DNA of 64,000 nt from Centrapalus pauciflorus (GCA_020465985.1 JAANYP010000841.1:4281-68280); one strand, 5' to 3'; shown: positions 32,696 to 44,877, counted from the stretch's first letter. Made by a program: numbers and translations. Notes: generated from the letters alone by a model not told the origin.

Positions 32696-34075
32696 ATGTT
32701 TGAATATATGCTTGTTGATCTAAAAGCTGCTGTTGAGAAGCATGATGCTTTACTATCTGAAATCTCTAAGCTTAAAACTGATCTTAAAACTAAATCTAGT
32801 AAACTGGACAGTTTCCATAAGTTGGAAACTGAGCTTGATGAATTAAAACACATCAACTCTATTTTACTGGAAGAAAAAAGAGAAACAGATATAAAGCATG
32901 CTAAGCTTCAAAAGATAGTTGACTCTTGGTGCCAATCTGCACAAAAAGTCAGCCATTGTATAAGTCAACAGATTCCTGCACAAATCCAAGCCTATCTTGG
33001 AGGGGATCTTGACACAGCAGCTTCCATTGTTGAGATCAATAATCTGAAAGAAGATTTATCCACTCTTGGTGAACTTCCAAACACATTCATTCAAAATGTG
33101 AATGGTAAACTAATCTCAACAAATAGGTTTGTCAGGCCTCAAAACACTGACAGCTTGTGTGAATTTAGTTCAAAAGCTGATGTTGGAATTTGTTCTCCAT
33201 CAAGTCAGCCTGCTAAGTGCTCTGCTGGTTCACACAAGCAAAAGAAAGGAAAACATGTTCAAACTGAAGTTGTGGATACTAAACCTGTTGACAAAACAGG
33301 TTCTGAGTCCAAAGCTGATGGTAAAAAGCGTGTTAATCCTTTTGATGCTAAACACTTTGAAAACAAGTTTTCAAAAAGTAAGCAGCCTGTTTTCAACAAG
33401 GGTAAGTCTCATGTTGAAAACAAAACTGCTGTGATTTCAAATAAGTTTTCAAATCATAGTGGTAAACTGGTTTTAAATAAGAATAAGCTTTTCAAAACCA
33501 GACACAGTGAATATGCTGATAGGCAGCATAAATCACAATTCAGTAGGGGCAAAGGCAAAGCCATTGCTCAAACTGAGATAATTAGGAATAAGTTTCCCAA
33601 ACCTGTGGAAGCTCAAAAGCCAATCAAGCTCCCTGTCTTTGACATCTGTCCTCCTAAAAAGAGGAAAGAAGAGGCAGCCAAAGCTGTGGCTATTGAACTA
33701 TCCACTCAAGCTGTTGATTCAACAAAAAGTAATAAAACTGCTAAAACTGCTGAAAGAATCAACAAAAATAACTCAGAATGTGTTTCTGAAAGATCTTCTT
33801 CCAAAAACCCTAAAAAGAGAAAATGTTACAAATGTGGGAAGAAGACACATCTGGCCAAGGATTGTCCTGAATCTGAGGACATGAGGCCTGTTGACTCTGC
33901 TGTTTCCACCACAGCTGTTACAAGCAGTGTTGGAAATGTCACAGTCACTGAAAGTGGTATTCAAGCTGATACCATTCAAATAGGGAATCTTAGTGTGGAT
34001 ATTTCAAGTCCATCAACAAATGTTGATGAAGTAGGAGAACTCATCTCTGTGATGAGTTCCCCTAAAAATGACTAA
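32696..34075 (+). CDS. Copia B coiled-coil and second zinc-knuckle ORF
   Basis: The 459-residue ORF starts with ATG 32696, 1 nt after the gag stop. The first 100 residues are coiled-coil (LKTDLKTKSSKLDSFHKLE, ELDELKHINSILLEEK), the middle is Lys/Ser/Asn-rich, and a second CCHC knuckle CYKCGKKTHLAKDC lies near residue 380. Similar text is found in copia E and in the non-autonomous element, so it is a regular part of this lineage's gag-pol. How it is expressed is unclear: it is in a different frame from gag and overlaps the pol ORF by 8 nt (ATGACTAA). Confidence 0.82.
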   Translation: MFEYMLVDLKAAVEKHDALLSEISKLKTDLKTKSSKLDSFHKLETELDELKHINSILLEEKRETDIKHAKLQKIVDSWCQSAQKVSHCISQQIPAQIQAYLGGDLDTAASIVEINNLKEDLSTLGELPNTFIQNVNGKLISTNRFVRPQNTDSLCEFSSKADVGICSPSSQPAKCSAGSHKQKKGKHVQTEVVDTKPVDKTGSESKADGKKRVNPFDAKHFENKFSKSKQPVFNKGKSHVENKTAVISNKFSNHSGKLVLNKNKLFKTRHSEYADRQHKSQFSRGKGKAIAQTEIIRNKFPKPVEAQKPIKLPVFDICPPKKRKEEAAKAVAIELSTQAVDSTKSNKTAKTAERINKNNSECVSERSSSKNPKKRKCYKCGKKTHLAKDCPESEDMRPVDSAVSTTAVTSSVGNVTVTESGIQADTIQIGNLSVDISSPSTNVDEVGELISVMSSPKND

Positions 34076-36150
34076 TAATTCTCTTATCACTCTGCAGGAA
34101 AAACAACCTTCCCAGGTTTGGTACTTGGACAGTGGCTGCTCAGGGCACATGACAGGTTGTAAAGAATTGCTGAGTGAACTCAGGTCTGAAAAAGGGCCAA
34201 AAGTCACCTTTGGTGACAATGTGCAGGGATCCACTGAGGGATATGGAACTCTTAAAGCTGGTGCTGCAGTGTTCAAAAGGGTAGCCTATGTGGTTGGGCT
34301 AAAACATAACCTTGTTAGCATAAGCCAACTGTGTGATGCTGGCTACAAGGTTAACTTTGATGAGCACCTGGGTTACATATTGGATTCCCAAGGCAAAGTT
34401 GTGCTATGTGCTCAACGAAAGAAAGGTGTATATGTTGTGGATATGCATTCTGCTGACTCCACAACTGAAACCTGTTTTCTCACAAGAACAAATGCTGATC
34501 TGAACTGGCTATGGCACAGAAGACTGTCACATCTGAACTTCAAGAACATCAACAAACTCTGTAAGAAAGAGTTGGTGACAGGTTTGCCTTCTATGACTTT
34601 TGCTAAGGATAGATTATGCACAACTTGTGAGAAAGGCAAGCAGAGAAAAACATCTTTTAAATCCAAACATAATTTCTCTATTGATACTCCACTCTTCTTA
34701 ATCCATATGGACTTGTTTGGACCTGTTAATGTCCCAAGTCTAGGAGGAAGAAGATACACTCTAGTAATGGTTGATGAGTTCTCCAGGTACACATGGGTGA
34801 TCTTTCTAAAGAGCAAAAGAGAGGCTGCTAGAGAGATTATTGGATTTGTCAAAAAGATGGAAATGCTGAACTCTGCCCAAGTAAAGCAGCTTAGAAGTGA
34901 TCATGGTACTGAGTTCAGAAACAGTACTCTTGAAGACTTCTGTGAAGAGAAAGGAATCACTCAAAACTTTTCAGCTGTAAGAACTCCTCAACAAAATGGA
35001 GTTGCTGAAAGGAGAAACCGAACTCTCATTGAAGCTGCCAGAACCATGCTGTGTGCATCAGGTTTACCTTCATCATTTTGGGCTGAAGCTGTTAACACTG
35101 CCTGCTTCACCCAAAACAGATCCTTAGTGGTAAAAAGATTCAACAAGACTCCCTATGAGCTGCTCAAAGGGAGGAAGCCAAATGTCAGTTATTTCCATGT
35201 GTTTGGATGTCCCTGTTTCATTCTGAATCAAAGGGACCAGCTGTCAAAGTTTGAACCTAAAGCTGATGAAGGTGTGTTTGTTGGCTACTCTGCTATCTCC
35301 AAAGCCTACAGAGTATACAACAACAAAAGAAAGGTGATAGATGAATCTATCAATGTCACCTTTGAAGAGTCCAAGAATGCCTCCACCAAAGCTGTTCCTG
35401 AATCAGCTTCAGGAGAATTTAACTTTGATGATCTGATGCATTCAAACAATGAAGAGGGCTCAAAAGCTTCCACTACACCCAGTGTGGAACCTGTTAATCA
35501 TGATGGACATGATGATGATTATGTAAATACACCCTGTGTGAATAAATGTACTGACTTAATTACAACTGCATGTCCAGAACCTATCAATGTTGATTTTCCT
35601 ACTTCTACTGCTGATATGTTCAACAGTGGTCAGACGTGTTCAATAAGTGAACAGGCTCAAGACAACAGTGTGTTTGAAAATCTTGAGAGCTGTTCAACAG
35701 GACCTGCTGAAGATGTTAACAACTCAGGTGAATCATCATTGAAAAATGATCCTAAGTGGATCAGGTGTCACCCCAATGATCAAAAAATTGGTGACATCAA
35801 CAAAGGGATACAAACACGGTGGGACAGCTTAGGGAACTTTTGTATGTTCTCTAGTTTTGTTTCACTGATGGAGCCAAAGAAGGTTGATGAAGCATTAAAA
35901 GATGCCAATTGGATCACTGCTATGCAAGAAGAGCTCAATCAGTTTGAAAGAAACAATGTATGGAAGCTGGTCCCTGCTCCTAAAGGTAAAACTATAATTG
36001 GCACTAAATGGGTCTTCAGGAATAAAATGGATGAGCAAGGTCATGTCATTAGAAATAAGGCAAGACTGGTTGCTCAGGGCTACAGACAGGAGGAAGGAAT
36101 TGACTATGATGAAACATTTGCTCCTGTAGCCAGGCTAGAAGCAATCGTTT
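34068..36150 (+). CDS. Copia B pol: protease, integrase, start of RT
   Basis: The frame carries the protease motif YLDSGCSGHMTG (Asp near residue 21), the integrase zinc region (WHRRLSHLNF, about residue 147), the integrase core (HMDLFGP, RSDHGTEFRN, QQNGVAERRNRTL), and the N-terminal RT (AMQEELNQFERNNVWKLVP, KARLVAQGYRQEEGIDYDE, APVARLEAI). The sequence CTCTTATCACTCTGCAGG just before the protease looks like a splice acceptor. The frame stays formally open to 36482, but after about 36150 the RT text dissolves, so I end the call there. Confidence 0.9.
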
Positions 36151-36747
36151 GTAATCTAGGCCTACGCCTGCCTCATAGAGCATTAAGGATTTCAAATGGA
36201 TGTGAAGAGTGCATTTTTGATGGAAGCGCCAAGGCAGAAAGTTTAGTCACTCAGCCTCTAGGTTTTGCAAATGACACAACATCCAGGTTTGTCTATAAAG
36301 TTGGGACAAAGGCTCTCTATGGTCTCAAACAAGCCCTAAAGCCGTATGACACTCTTACTGAGTTCCTTATGAGCAATGCGGATTCCAGAGGTAAAGTGGA
36401 TACTACACTTGTCATACAGCCAGTGAACTCTGACATTACTTGTTCAAATTTTATGTGGATGGACCTACATTTGGTTTACTAATGAGCGTTATGCAAGGAA
36501 TTTTTCCACTATTCATGAAATCTAAGATATGAATATGCGTAGATGGGAGAACTAACTTTCTTTTTCAGGATTACAGGTTAAACAAACCTCAACTGGAATT
36601 TTTATAAATCAAAGAAAGTACACTTAGATCTATTGAAAACGTTCAAATTGATCAAATTTCTCCTATTAAACCCCAATGGCAACCATTGTTTAAAATTGGA
36701 TGCTGATGCCCCAAAAAAAAAAAAAAAAAAAAAACAAAAATAAAAAC

Positions 36748-36779
<32 letters not shown>

Positions 36780-36834
36780 AAACAAAAAAAAAAAAAAACT
36801 CGGCAAAGCTGTTTCAGTAACAGCTTACTGAGGC
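36150..36834 (+). pseudogene. Disordered RT region of copia B with an A-rich block
   Basis: RT words survive only in scraps (KALYGLKQA, YDTLTEFLM) among many small indels, although the coding on both sides is clean. At 36713-36799 lies an A tract of nearly 90 bp broken by a few C and T, where copy C has ordinary coding sequence. The pattern resembles unpolished sequence or gap filling more than natural decay. Confidence 0.7.
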
Positions 36835-37488
36835 ATGATTGGGAGCTTGCTATACTTAACTGCTAGTAGACCTGATATTATGTTTGCCACCTGTTTGTGT
36901 GCTAGGTTCCAAGCTGATCCAAAGGAATCTCATCTAGCTGCTGTTAAAAGAATCTTCAGATACCTAAAGGGTACATCAGGTTTAGGTCTTTGGTATCCCA
37001 AAGAATCACGCCTTGAACTAATAGGCTATTCAGATTCTGATTTTGCAGGTTGCAGGTTAGACAAGAAAAGCACAACAGGTGGATGTTAACTCCTTGGTGG
37101 AAAGTTGATCAGTTGGAGTAGCAAGAAGCAGAACTCAGTGTCCACTTCTACTGCTGAAGCTGAGTACATTGCTGCTGGAAGCTGCTGCGGGCAGATTCTG
37201 TGGATGCAGCATCAGCTTGAAGACTATGGCCTTGTGTACAGGAAAACTCCTATTCTGTGTGATAACACAAGTGCCATAGCCATCTCCAACAATCCAGTAT
37301 TTCATTCAAGAACAAAGCATATTGAAGTCAGACATCACTTCATCAGGGATCACATTCAGAAAGGTAATGTGGAGGTAAGTTTTATATCCACAAATGAACA
37401 GCTTGCAGACATTTTCACCAAACCTTTGGATGAAACAAGGTTTAATTACCTTGTCAGCAAGCTGGGCATGTTAAATAAGAGTGACTAA
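36835..37488 (+). pseudogene. Copia B RNase H, one nonsense codon
   Basis: The text [17 protein letters not shown] through HHFIRDHIQKGN to NKSD matches copia A closely. The only break is TAA at 37087-37089 where the other copies have CAA. It lacks the 5-bp insertion seen in copia A. Confidence 0.92.
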
Positions 37489-38192
37489 GTGTTCTCTCAG
37501 GTCTATGAAGTTACATGTCTCACACTGCTCAAGTCTCTCAGAACAGCTTAGACAGAACAGGCTATGCATGTTCTATACTTAGCCATTTTTCTGAAAAACT
37601 TGAACAGCTTGAGCACAGAACAGGCTGAACAACAAACAGGTTGTAAGTCCAGCCTGCTCTGATGGTTCAATCTTCAACCTGTTCATTCCTTCACACTGCT
37701 TTACAAGCCTTTGTCTTGTAACCTGTTCAAATAATTGAACCCAACCTGTTCTCACAAATGAGAACAGGCTGAAGGCACAGTTTGAAGGGAGAACAGCTTG
37801 AAGAATGGATAACATATGTTGACTCTGCTCATCACAGGGTTGACCAACAACTTAGACCAAATATTTTAATTACCTTTCTTCACAATTAAGTTACTTAATT
37901 AATGTTTTATTTAACTTAATTACTACGGATAATGTGGATTACGTGTGTAAGTGATTAAAAAGAAATCGAGTGGTCTGACAAACGGTCTGACATGGACAAC
38001 CGTTCCGTTTTCCGTTAACGACTTTTTCAAATCAAACCGCCCAAAATCTTCTCTCTCTTACACACTCACATTCAAATCCTATAAATACCTAAATACAGTT
38101 TCATCTTCGTCCTCCTCATCACTTCCAGAAATTCTCAAGAACCCTAAAATCGACTAAGTGTCCTTTGCTTCCTCAACCTCAAAAACTCCCAA
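37489..38192 (+). promoter_or_regulatory. Copia B spacer with internal ORF3 promoter
   Basis: The spacer is the counterpart of 8284-8986, with TATAAATA at 38080-38087, a CT-rich leader and ORF3 ATG at 38193 (113 bp). The TTACGTGTGT and CCGTTCCGTTTTCCGTTA boxes are kept. GAACAG half-sites fill the first part. Confidence 0.65.
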
Positions 38193-41100
38193 ATGGCTCA
38201 CAGACCTAATCCCTTTCTCCCAGTATTTGTTGGTGAGGATGTTGTCAAACACTCATCAATCACCACAATGCTGACCATTAAGCCCACCAACTACATTGCC
38301 AACCTCACAATCCCCAAAAACTATGTGGGGAAGGGCTATGACCAAATGGTGGAGTTTCTGAAAGTTCATCCGTTGAACTACGCCATGTACCAGGAGATGG
38401 TGTATGAATTCTGGTACACATGCTCCTACAATCCCAACACTAAGGTCATCAAAGGAACTATTCTTAATGGAACTCAATCCATTGAGATAACAGTTGATCT
38501 TCTGAGGGAGGCTCTTCATCTGCCTGTTGCTGAGTCTTATGATCTGCCCCAGCCTGAGAACGAGCAAATGGGAAATCTGCTACGCTTCTGTGGTGTAGCA
38601 GAACCCAAAATAGGTGCAACATTGTACAGGAAGGAGTTGTCACCCACTTACAGCTTCTTATTCGCCTCTGTGGTGATGTGTTTCAGTAGCAAGGTTGGTT
38701 CCTTCGACCAACTTAGTAGAGATGAAGTTCCATTAGTCCTACAGCTAGTGGATGGGACTACTCTTGACATGGCTAAGTGGATCTTTTCAAACCTGAGAAA
38801 CCTGGTGCAGCAAGAGCCAAGACCAGCTGCTGTCCGTTATCCCAGGTTTCTGAGCCTCATTTTCAGCCATGTTTGTGGTGAGCAACTTTACAACTCTCAG
38901 CCCCTACTTAAGTCTGCTGCATTCCCTGTCATAGGGAATAGAATCTTTCATACTCCTGTACTGCAAAATGAGCCTCCTTTATCCACACCAATGAGGAGGC
39001 TGTTAGGTTTGGTGGAAGGACCCTCTGATGTGAGGGTGGATCCAGAAGCTGCTGCTCCCGTCAGAAAATCCAAAGCCAGGTCCAAGCTTGTTAAACGGAC
39101 CCTGGCAACTGAAGCTGGGCCTGCTAAAAAGAAGGTCAAAACAGCTCAGACTAAGTCTGCTCCCTTAGCCTCTGTGGCTGAGGAAGAGCAGACTCCTCAC
39201 CCTGGCTCATCTGTTGAGCCTGAAGCCTTTGTGGCTGGTGCCTCTGTGGCACAAGAGACTATGGAACAGGCCAGCCCCACTGTTCCTGACCCAGTCTCAC
39301 ATCCTGTCCAAACAGATCCTCTCCCCTCTCCACAATCACCCACATCATCCATTCATTACCAACGCAAATCTCTAGCCAAAAAGAAAACAGTCCACAAAAC
39401 CACCTCCTCTGTTCCCTCTCAACAGGGTTCAGTTGAAAAAGAAGCAACCCCCGCTGCCTCTCCTATTTTGGGAGAAGGTTCAGCTCATTTGGAGCATGCA
39501 TCACTCCAATCTGAGTCAACCCAGAGTCAGCCTAGACCCTCTGGTTCCTCCCCATGATCCAGCTGTTTTGCACCAAACAGCTGCTGAGGGACCAACATCC
39601 CAAGCTGATGAACCTCAGGGATCACACCATCCCTCTGGTGAGGCTGCTCCCTTCATGCAAATTCCATCAGCAGGTTTCACCACTGCTGATGTTGAAATGC
39701 ATATCCCATCTCCCAATGATGAGGTGCCTTTAGACCAAGGCACTGCAGAGGGAACCACCACTGGTCTTCATGAGGGTGTTGAAACACAAGCAGCATCTGA
39801 AAGGCCCCAAACATCATCCCCTTCTCCTGGTGATGCAGCTACAGCCGCTGCTGAAGGACCCTTCGATCCCTCCAAACTGGGCCATCTTACTTTTGCCCAG
39901 GCTATGGAGCTTCTGTCCAAAGTCTCTCTTCCCTCTCCATCACATCCTCAAACACCAGCCTCATCATCTTCCTCTCCATCTACCCACTCAAAACAATCTA
40001 CCCATACACCTCCATCTCCCAAAGACCTGCCTTTGAAGGATCAGCTTTCTTTGCTGACCAACAAAGTTGGTTCTTTGGAAAACTCCATGCACTCTCTACC
40101 CTCCATCATATCAGACTCTGTGTCTGCACAGCTTCAGGGGTTCTTTGATTCGTTCAAGGCCTCTTTCCCTACCACTCCACAGCCTGATCAATCTCCACAG
40201 CTGTTAGCACTCACTGCTCAGCTGCAAACTGTGTCCACCTCCCTTTCCTCTATTCTTTCCATTCAGCAGGATTCTGTGTCCTCAATGACAGCTATTTGCC
40301 AACAGCTGTCATCACTTCTCACTTCTTGCAACTCTACCCTTCCAGCCACTCTGGCTAGCTTACAAACTCTAATTGGCTCCCTGTCAAACTCTGTATCATC
40401 AGATCTTGCTGATGTGCAAGATTCTCTAGAACTTCATCTTGCACAGCTGCAAACTCTGCTGTTCACAGCGTCTGACAGGGAAAACATTGTTAAGATCACA
40501 TCCCTTGCTGATTCCCACTCCACTTCTCTTCAGACCTGTCTTTCCCAGCTTACTGAGGTGAAGGATAACTTGGCTTACTTAGTGACTAGCCTTGTTGGTC
40601 CTAAACCTTCTACTAAACCTGCTGGCAAGCCTGCTGACTTTGTGTCTTCAGGCAGACCAGGTGTTGAAGTCGCTGCTTCATCTCCTTCAAAGGGGGAGAA
40701 GTCATCTGCCTCGAAGACTAAGTCTAAGGGGAAGAAAACTTCTTCTCCTAAGGAGATACCAGTGTCTGCAACTCACACTGGTCAGCAGCAGATGTCTTTG
40801 AACAGGTGCAGCTGAAGTGCCTCTCAGCTGCTATGCCTACATCAGGACTGTCTCTCCAAACCCTGCTCAGTCTAAGGGGAGGAACGTCATTCCTGAGGAC
40901 AGCCTAGCAGTAAAAGGAGGCACTTACTTCTAACTGAAGAAGAAGAAGAAGAAGAAGGGAGGAAATTCCTGAGGCTGCGTCACTACAGCAGCAGCTAAAG
41001 GAAAAGAAAAGGCAGCTGATGATCCCATACAGCAAAAACAGGCAGAAATTCAATTTCACAAGGCCAGGGCTAAAGAGATGGGTCTTCCTATGCACAAGTC

Positions 41101-42560
41101 CTTTGAGTTTAGAGAAGAACAGCTTCAAGCTCTGGAGGAATTGAGAAAAGAAGAAGAATTTGCTAAAGCTGCTAAATCCTTTGCACTCCAAGAAGCAAAG
41201 AAAATTAAAATGTCTACCTTGGAGGTGCAAAAGAATTTAGCAGCTTTAGCAGATTCTTCTTCTTTTCTCAATTCCTCCAGAGCTTGAAGCTGTTCTTCTC
41301 TAAACTCAAAGTACTTGTGCATAGGAAGACCCATCTCTTTAGCCCTGGCCTTGTGAAATTGAATTTCTGCCTGTTTTTGCTGTATGGGATCATCAGCTGC
41401 CTTTTCTTTTCCTTTAGCTGCTGCTGTAGTGACCGCAGCTCTAGGAATTTCCTCTTCTTTCTTCTTCTTCTTCAGTTGAATTAAGTGACTCCTTTACTGC
41501 TAGGCCTGCCTCAGGAAGACTTCCTCCCCCTTAGACTGAGCAGGGTTTGGAGAGACAGCCTGATTATGAATTAGCAGCTTGAGGGCCCCTTCAGTTTCTC
41601 TCCTGATCCTGTTCAAAGACATCTGCTGGCGACCCAGTGTGAGTTGCAGACACTGGTATCACCTTAGGAGAAAGGTTTTCCCCCCTTAGACTTAGTTTCG
41701 AGGCAGATGACTTCTCCCCCATGAAGGAGATGAAGCAGCGACTTAACACCTGGTCTGCCTGAAGACACATATGGAAGCGCTCCGACAAATCCGCAGGGGG
41801 AGGGGAAGTAGAGAAGGACTCAGGTCTCTGTGACCTCAACCGTACCCCACCCTGCCGAGCTCATCCACCTTTGCCACTTGGCTAGAACAGTTTCATTGAT
41901 GTTGCTGAACGAGGCTAGCCAGGGAAGCAATTGTCAAGCTTGTCCTGTATCGGAAGGCCGTCAGTGGAAGCTTAAATAACAAGGATGGGTGCAACAGGCC
42001 CAGAATTGGAAACTTATGACCACACTGATGTAGCTCAGATGGGATACAGGACGTGGATTGAACTGGCAGTTGCCTTGGTGGTCAAAGTCTGAAACTGTCT
42101 AACAGATCAGGGCATAGTCAAGAAGTTGATGGAAAGAGTAAGGATCTTGGCCTGATTTCTAAGAAGTTAGTGAAGGTTGCTGTCTTTGTGACACATCCAA
42201 AAAAAAGGCCAGGAGAACAAGGAAGGATACAGAGATGGAGAGACCCTTCGCGATTGAACAGGGCGAGACTTGCCATTGAAATAAAAGGAGTTGATTTAGA
42301 AGTCGCCTAAAGGAAAGAGTTTGGGTATGGCAAATTATTGAAGAAACCTGAGCTGGGGGCCTTTTTTGTAGATCCCCTAACTCAGAAGAAGTGCTTAGAG
42401 CTCAGGTCTCAAGGGTAGTGATCTGAGACAACTTGCCGCCTTCAGACTTGCCGTTTTATATTTAGGCAGTCTAGCAAATGAGAGAGCAGCCTTGGGATCC
42501 AAGCTCAGGGCTTCTATGAAAGAGGAGAGCTCAAGATCCAAGTTCTATGTCATCAGAGTG
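38193..42560 (+). pseudogene. Copia B ORF3 ('env-like'), deleted, rearranged and noisy
   Basis: MAHRPNPFLP to about 39550 reads cleanly and matches copia A, including YPRFLSLIFSHVC; it lacks seven residues near residue 67 (TATPGVL in A). About 210 bp present in copia A are then missing at 39550 (TCCTCCC|CATGATCC), which changes the frame; the P/S/T-rich part continues to about 40790. From there to 42560 the alignment to copia A is full of indels and contains an inverted segment (41233-41785). No functional protein is expected. Function and caveats are as for the copia A counterpart. Confidence 0.85.
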
Positions 42561-42962
42561 AAGTTGAGGAAACTTGGATACAAAGGGACGAACTGGAAAA
42601 GACTGGTTCAGGATCCTTCTCCATTGTAACGAGTCCATCTACAGTCTGGGTAGGTGAAGAATGGAACGCGTCTATCAGTTGGACAGGCTTCAGATGTTTC
42701 ATCCCAACAAACAGTCCAATGTACATTAGTTGACTCTATGTTACTTATGTTGTAACTCTCTTTTAGATTAGTTGTAAAAATACTTAGTACATTAGTGTAC
42801 TCTTGTAAGAACATGTGTTGTTCTAATGTAATCAAGAATCAGTTTATATATAAACGATCTTTTACTTTACTGTAATGTTGTATTTTTTCAGCCAATGTAC
42901 TGTAAAAATATATAGTGATTTTTGATAAGACCAGCTTAGACTGGTATGCAAATGGGGGAGAT
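42561..42962 (+). other. Copia B 3' untranslated region and polypurine tract
   Basis: It corresponds to 13007-13482 of copia A, with many small indels, and ends in AAATGGGGGAGAT. Confidence 0.75.
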
Positions 42963-44058
42963 TGTAGGCCAAAAAGGCCTCAGAAACCTGTTCTACATCT
43001 GAGGGGGAGATTTATAATCAAACCTGTTAAGGCCTGTTATATGCCTTATTGAAACCTGAAAATGATTTGCAATATCAGTCTAAAGCTGTTCTATATGTTG
43101 CATGTGTTGCAACTAAGACAATTTGTCCAAGCTGCTCTGTCTGCTGAACAGGCTGGACATAAACTGTCTACGCTGCTCTACACTGTTGAGCAGCTTGGGC
43201 AATTTTAAAGTGTTCTGTTCTTTATGAACAGAACCTGTTCTTTGTGAACATGCTAAACACTTTATGGAATATGTTTCCAAGTCATCATGTATTGTTTTTT
43301 ATTACAAGATCAGTTTACAAAGTCGAAGACAAAGTGGAAAACAGAACTGCTCAGCCTGCCCACGCTGTTCTGTAACATGAAGACAAAAGGTTATTTGAAA
43401 AAGGGTGACAGACCTTTTTCTTATATCAAAATAGGCCTTTACAAGGAAGAAAGACGCAAAGTTGACATTCCTAAATTAGTTAAAGGCAATGCAACAGTAG
43501 ACAAAGTAAAAAGACAAAAGTTCTGCACATGTGAAGACAAGTCTGCTTTTCAGAAAAGTGCAGAAAAGGTTATGTTGTCTTTTCAACAAGACTTCTCCTT
43601 TTCATTCCGTCCAATGAAGATGTTTCTCTTAGATCCTCTGAATGAGTATAAAAGGAAGCTTCTAAGGACAGAAAGAAGTGTGAAGAAAGCTAAGTGCTGA
43701 AACCAAGAGTGAACGTGCAAGTGTGATTTTCATGCATGCAAGCCTTCTATGTAAATCAGTATCTGTGTGTCTAAGCTGTTTTACATAAGATGTTCCCTTA
43801 AGTCTTGTAAACACAGTGAGTGCTTCTTAGTGAGTGTATTCATTGTATACTAGTTTGAGTTTGTCTTAGACTAGTGAACATACTGTTGTATCTGTCATCT
43901 CAGCATGAACTATTCCGCATTCAAGCTTGTTTGTAATTAACAAATTGTTGATAATACATACAAACATTGAGAAAATAGTGTGTAGTTTTTAAATAGCTGT
44001 ATTCACCCCCCCTCTACAGCTTAAAGCTATATACTTTGGGAACCTCTCGGGACCTACA
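42963..44058 (+). repeat. Copia right LTR (1096 bp)
   Basis: It starts TGTAGGCC, one T short of the family TGTTAGGC, and ends CTACA. TATAAAAGG lies at 43647-43655. Diagnostic bases (for example GACATTCCTAA, CTGTCTGCTGAAC, CTCGGGACC) agree with the copia A LTR and disagree with the left LTR of B. Confidence 0.9.
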
Positions 44059-44877
44059 CAAACCTCAAATGGAATTTTCATAAATCAAAGAAAGTATAAA
44101 TTAGATATATTGAAAAAGTTTAAATTTGATAAATGTTCTCCCATCAAAACCCCAATGTCAACCAATGTAAAATTGGATGCTGATACCTGTGCCAAAGCTG
44201 TTTTAGTAACAGCTTACAGAGGTATGATTGGGAGCTTGCTGTAGTTAACTGCTAGTAGACCAGATTTAATGTTTGCTACCTGTCTATCTGCTAGGTTTCA
44301 AGCTGATCCAAAGGAATCTCATCTAGCTGTTGTGAAAAGAATTTTTAGATACCTATAAGGTACACTAGGTTTAGGTCTTTGGTACCCCAAAGACTCAAGC
44401 CTTCACCTAATTGGATATTCATATTCTGATTTTCCAGGTTGCAGACTAGATAAAAATAGCACAACAGGTGGATGTCAACTCCTTGGTGGAAAGTTGATCA
44501 GTTGGTGCAGCAAGAAGCAGAATTCTGTTTCTACTTCTACAGCTTAAGCTGAATATATTGCTACTAGCAGCTACTGTGGGCAGCATCTGTGGATGCAGCA
44601 TCAGCTTGAATATTATGGCCTTGTGTATAGGAAAAAATCTATTCTGTGTGATAATACAAGTGCCATAGCCATCTCCAAAAATCCTATCTTCCGCTCTAGA
44701 ACAAAGCATATTGAGGTCAGACAACACTTCATAAGAGATCACATCCAAAAAGATAATGTGGAGGTAACTTTTGTTCCCATGGAAGAACAGCATGCAGATA
44801 TTTTCACCAAACCTCTTGATGAAAATAGGTTTAATGCCCTTGTGTGCATGCTGGGAATGTTAAATAAAAGTGACTAA
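44059..44877 (+). pseudogene. Copia C RT end and RNase H, several stops
   Basis: The reading begins QTS/SNGIFINQRKYK-like RT text directly after the LTR of B, then RGMIGSLL and the RNase H series. It has in-frame stops near 44242, 44355 and 44545 compared with copies A and B, but the last 90 codons (NTSAIAISKNP to NKSD) are open. Confidence 0.88.

Larger units (their letters stand above)
30143..44058 (+). mobile_element. Copia element B (sirevirus-like), probably chimeric
   Basis: From left to right: LTR, primer site, gag, a coiled-coil/zinc ORF, protease-integrase-RT, a disordered stretch, RNase H, internal promoter, ORF3 with a deletion and an inverted segment, and an LTR. The flanks (GTTCA left, CAAAC right) do not match. 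At several positions the right LTR agrees with copia A, not with the left LTR. The left flank is MULE transposase while the right flank is copia RT. The parts are real copia pieces, but they are probably from two insertions. Confidence 0.75.

Noticed and set aside
32681..32698. AAAAAAG before the gag stop of copia B as a -1 frameshift site
   Set aside because: The following ORF is in the +1 frame, so a -1 slip would not reach it. No downstream structure was evident.
36713..36799. Long A tract as a LINE or SINE poly(A) tail
   Set aside because: No LINE/SINE body precedes it and no target duplication is visible; the neighbouring sequence is copia RT on both sides. It looks like an assembly defect.
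41125..41334. Minus-strand ORF at the copia B ORF3
   Set aside because: It is the inverted copy of the ORF3 coiled-coil segment and not a separate gene.
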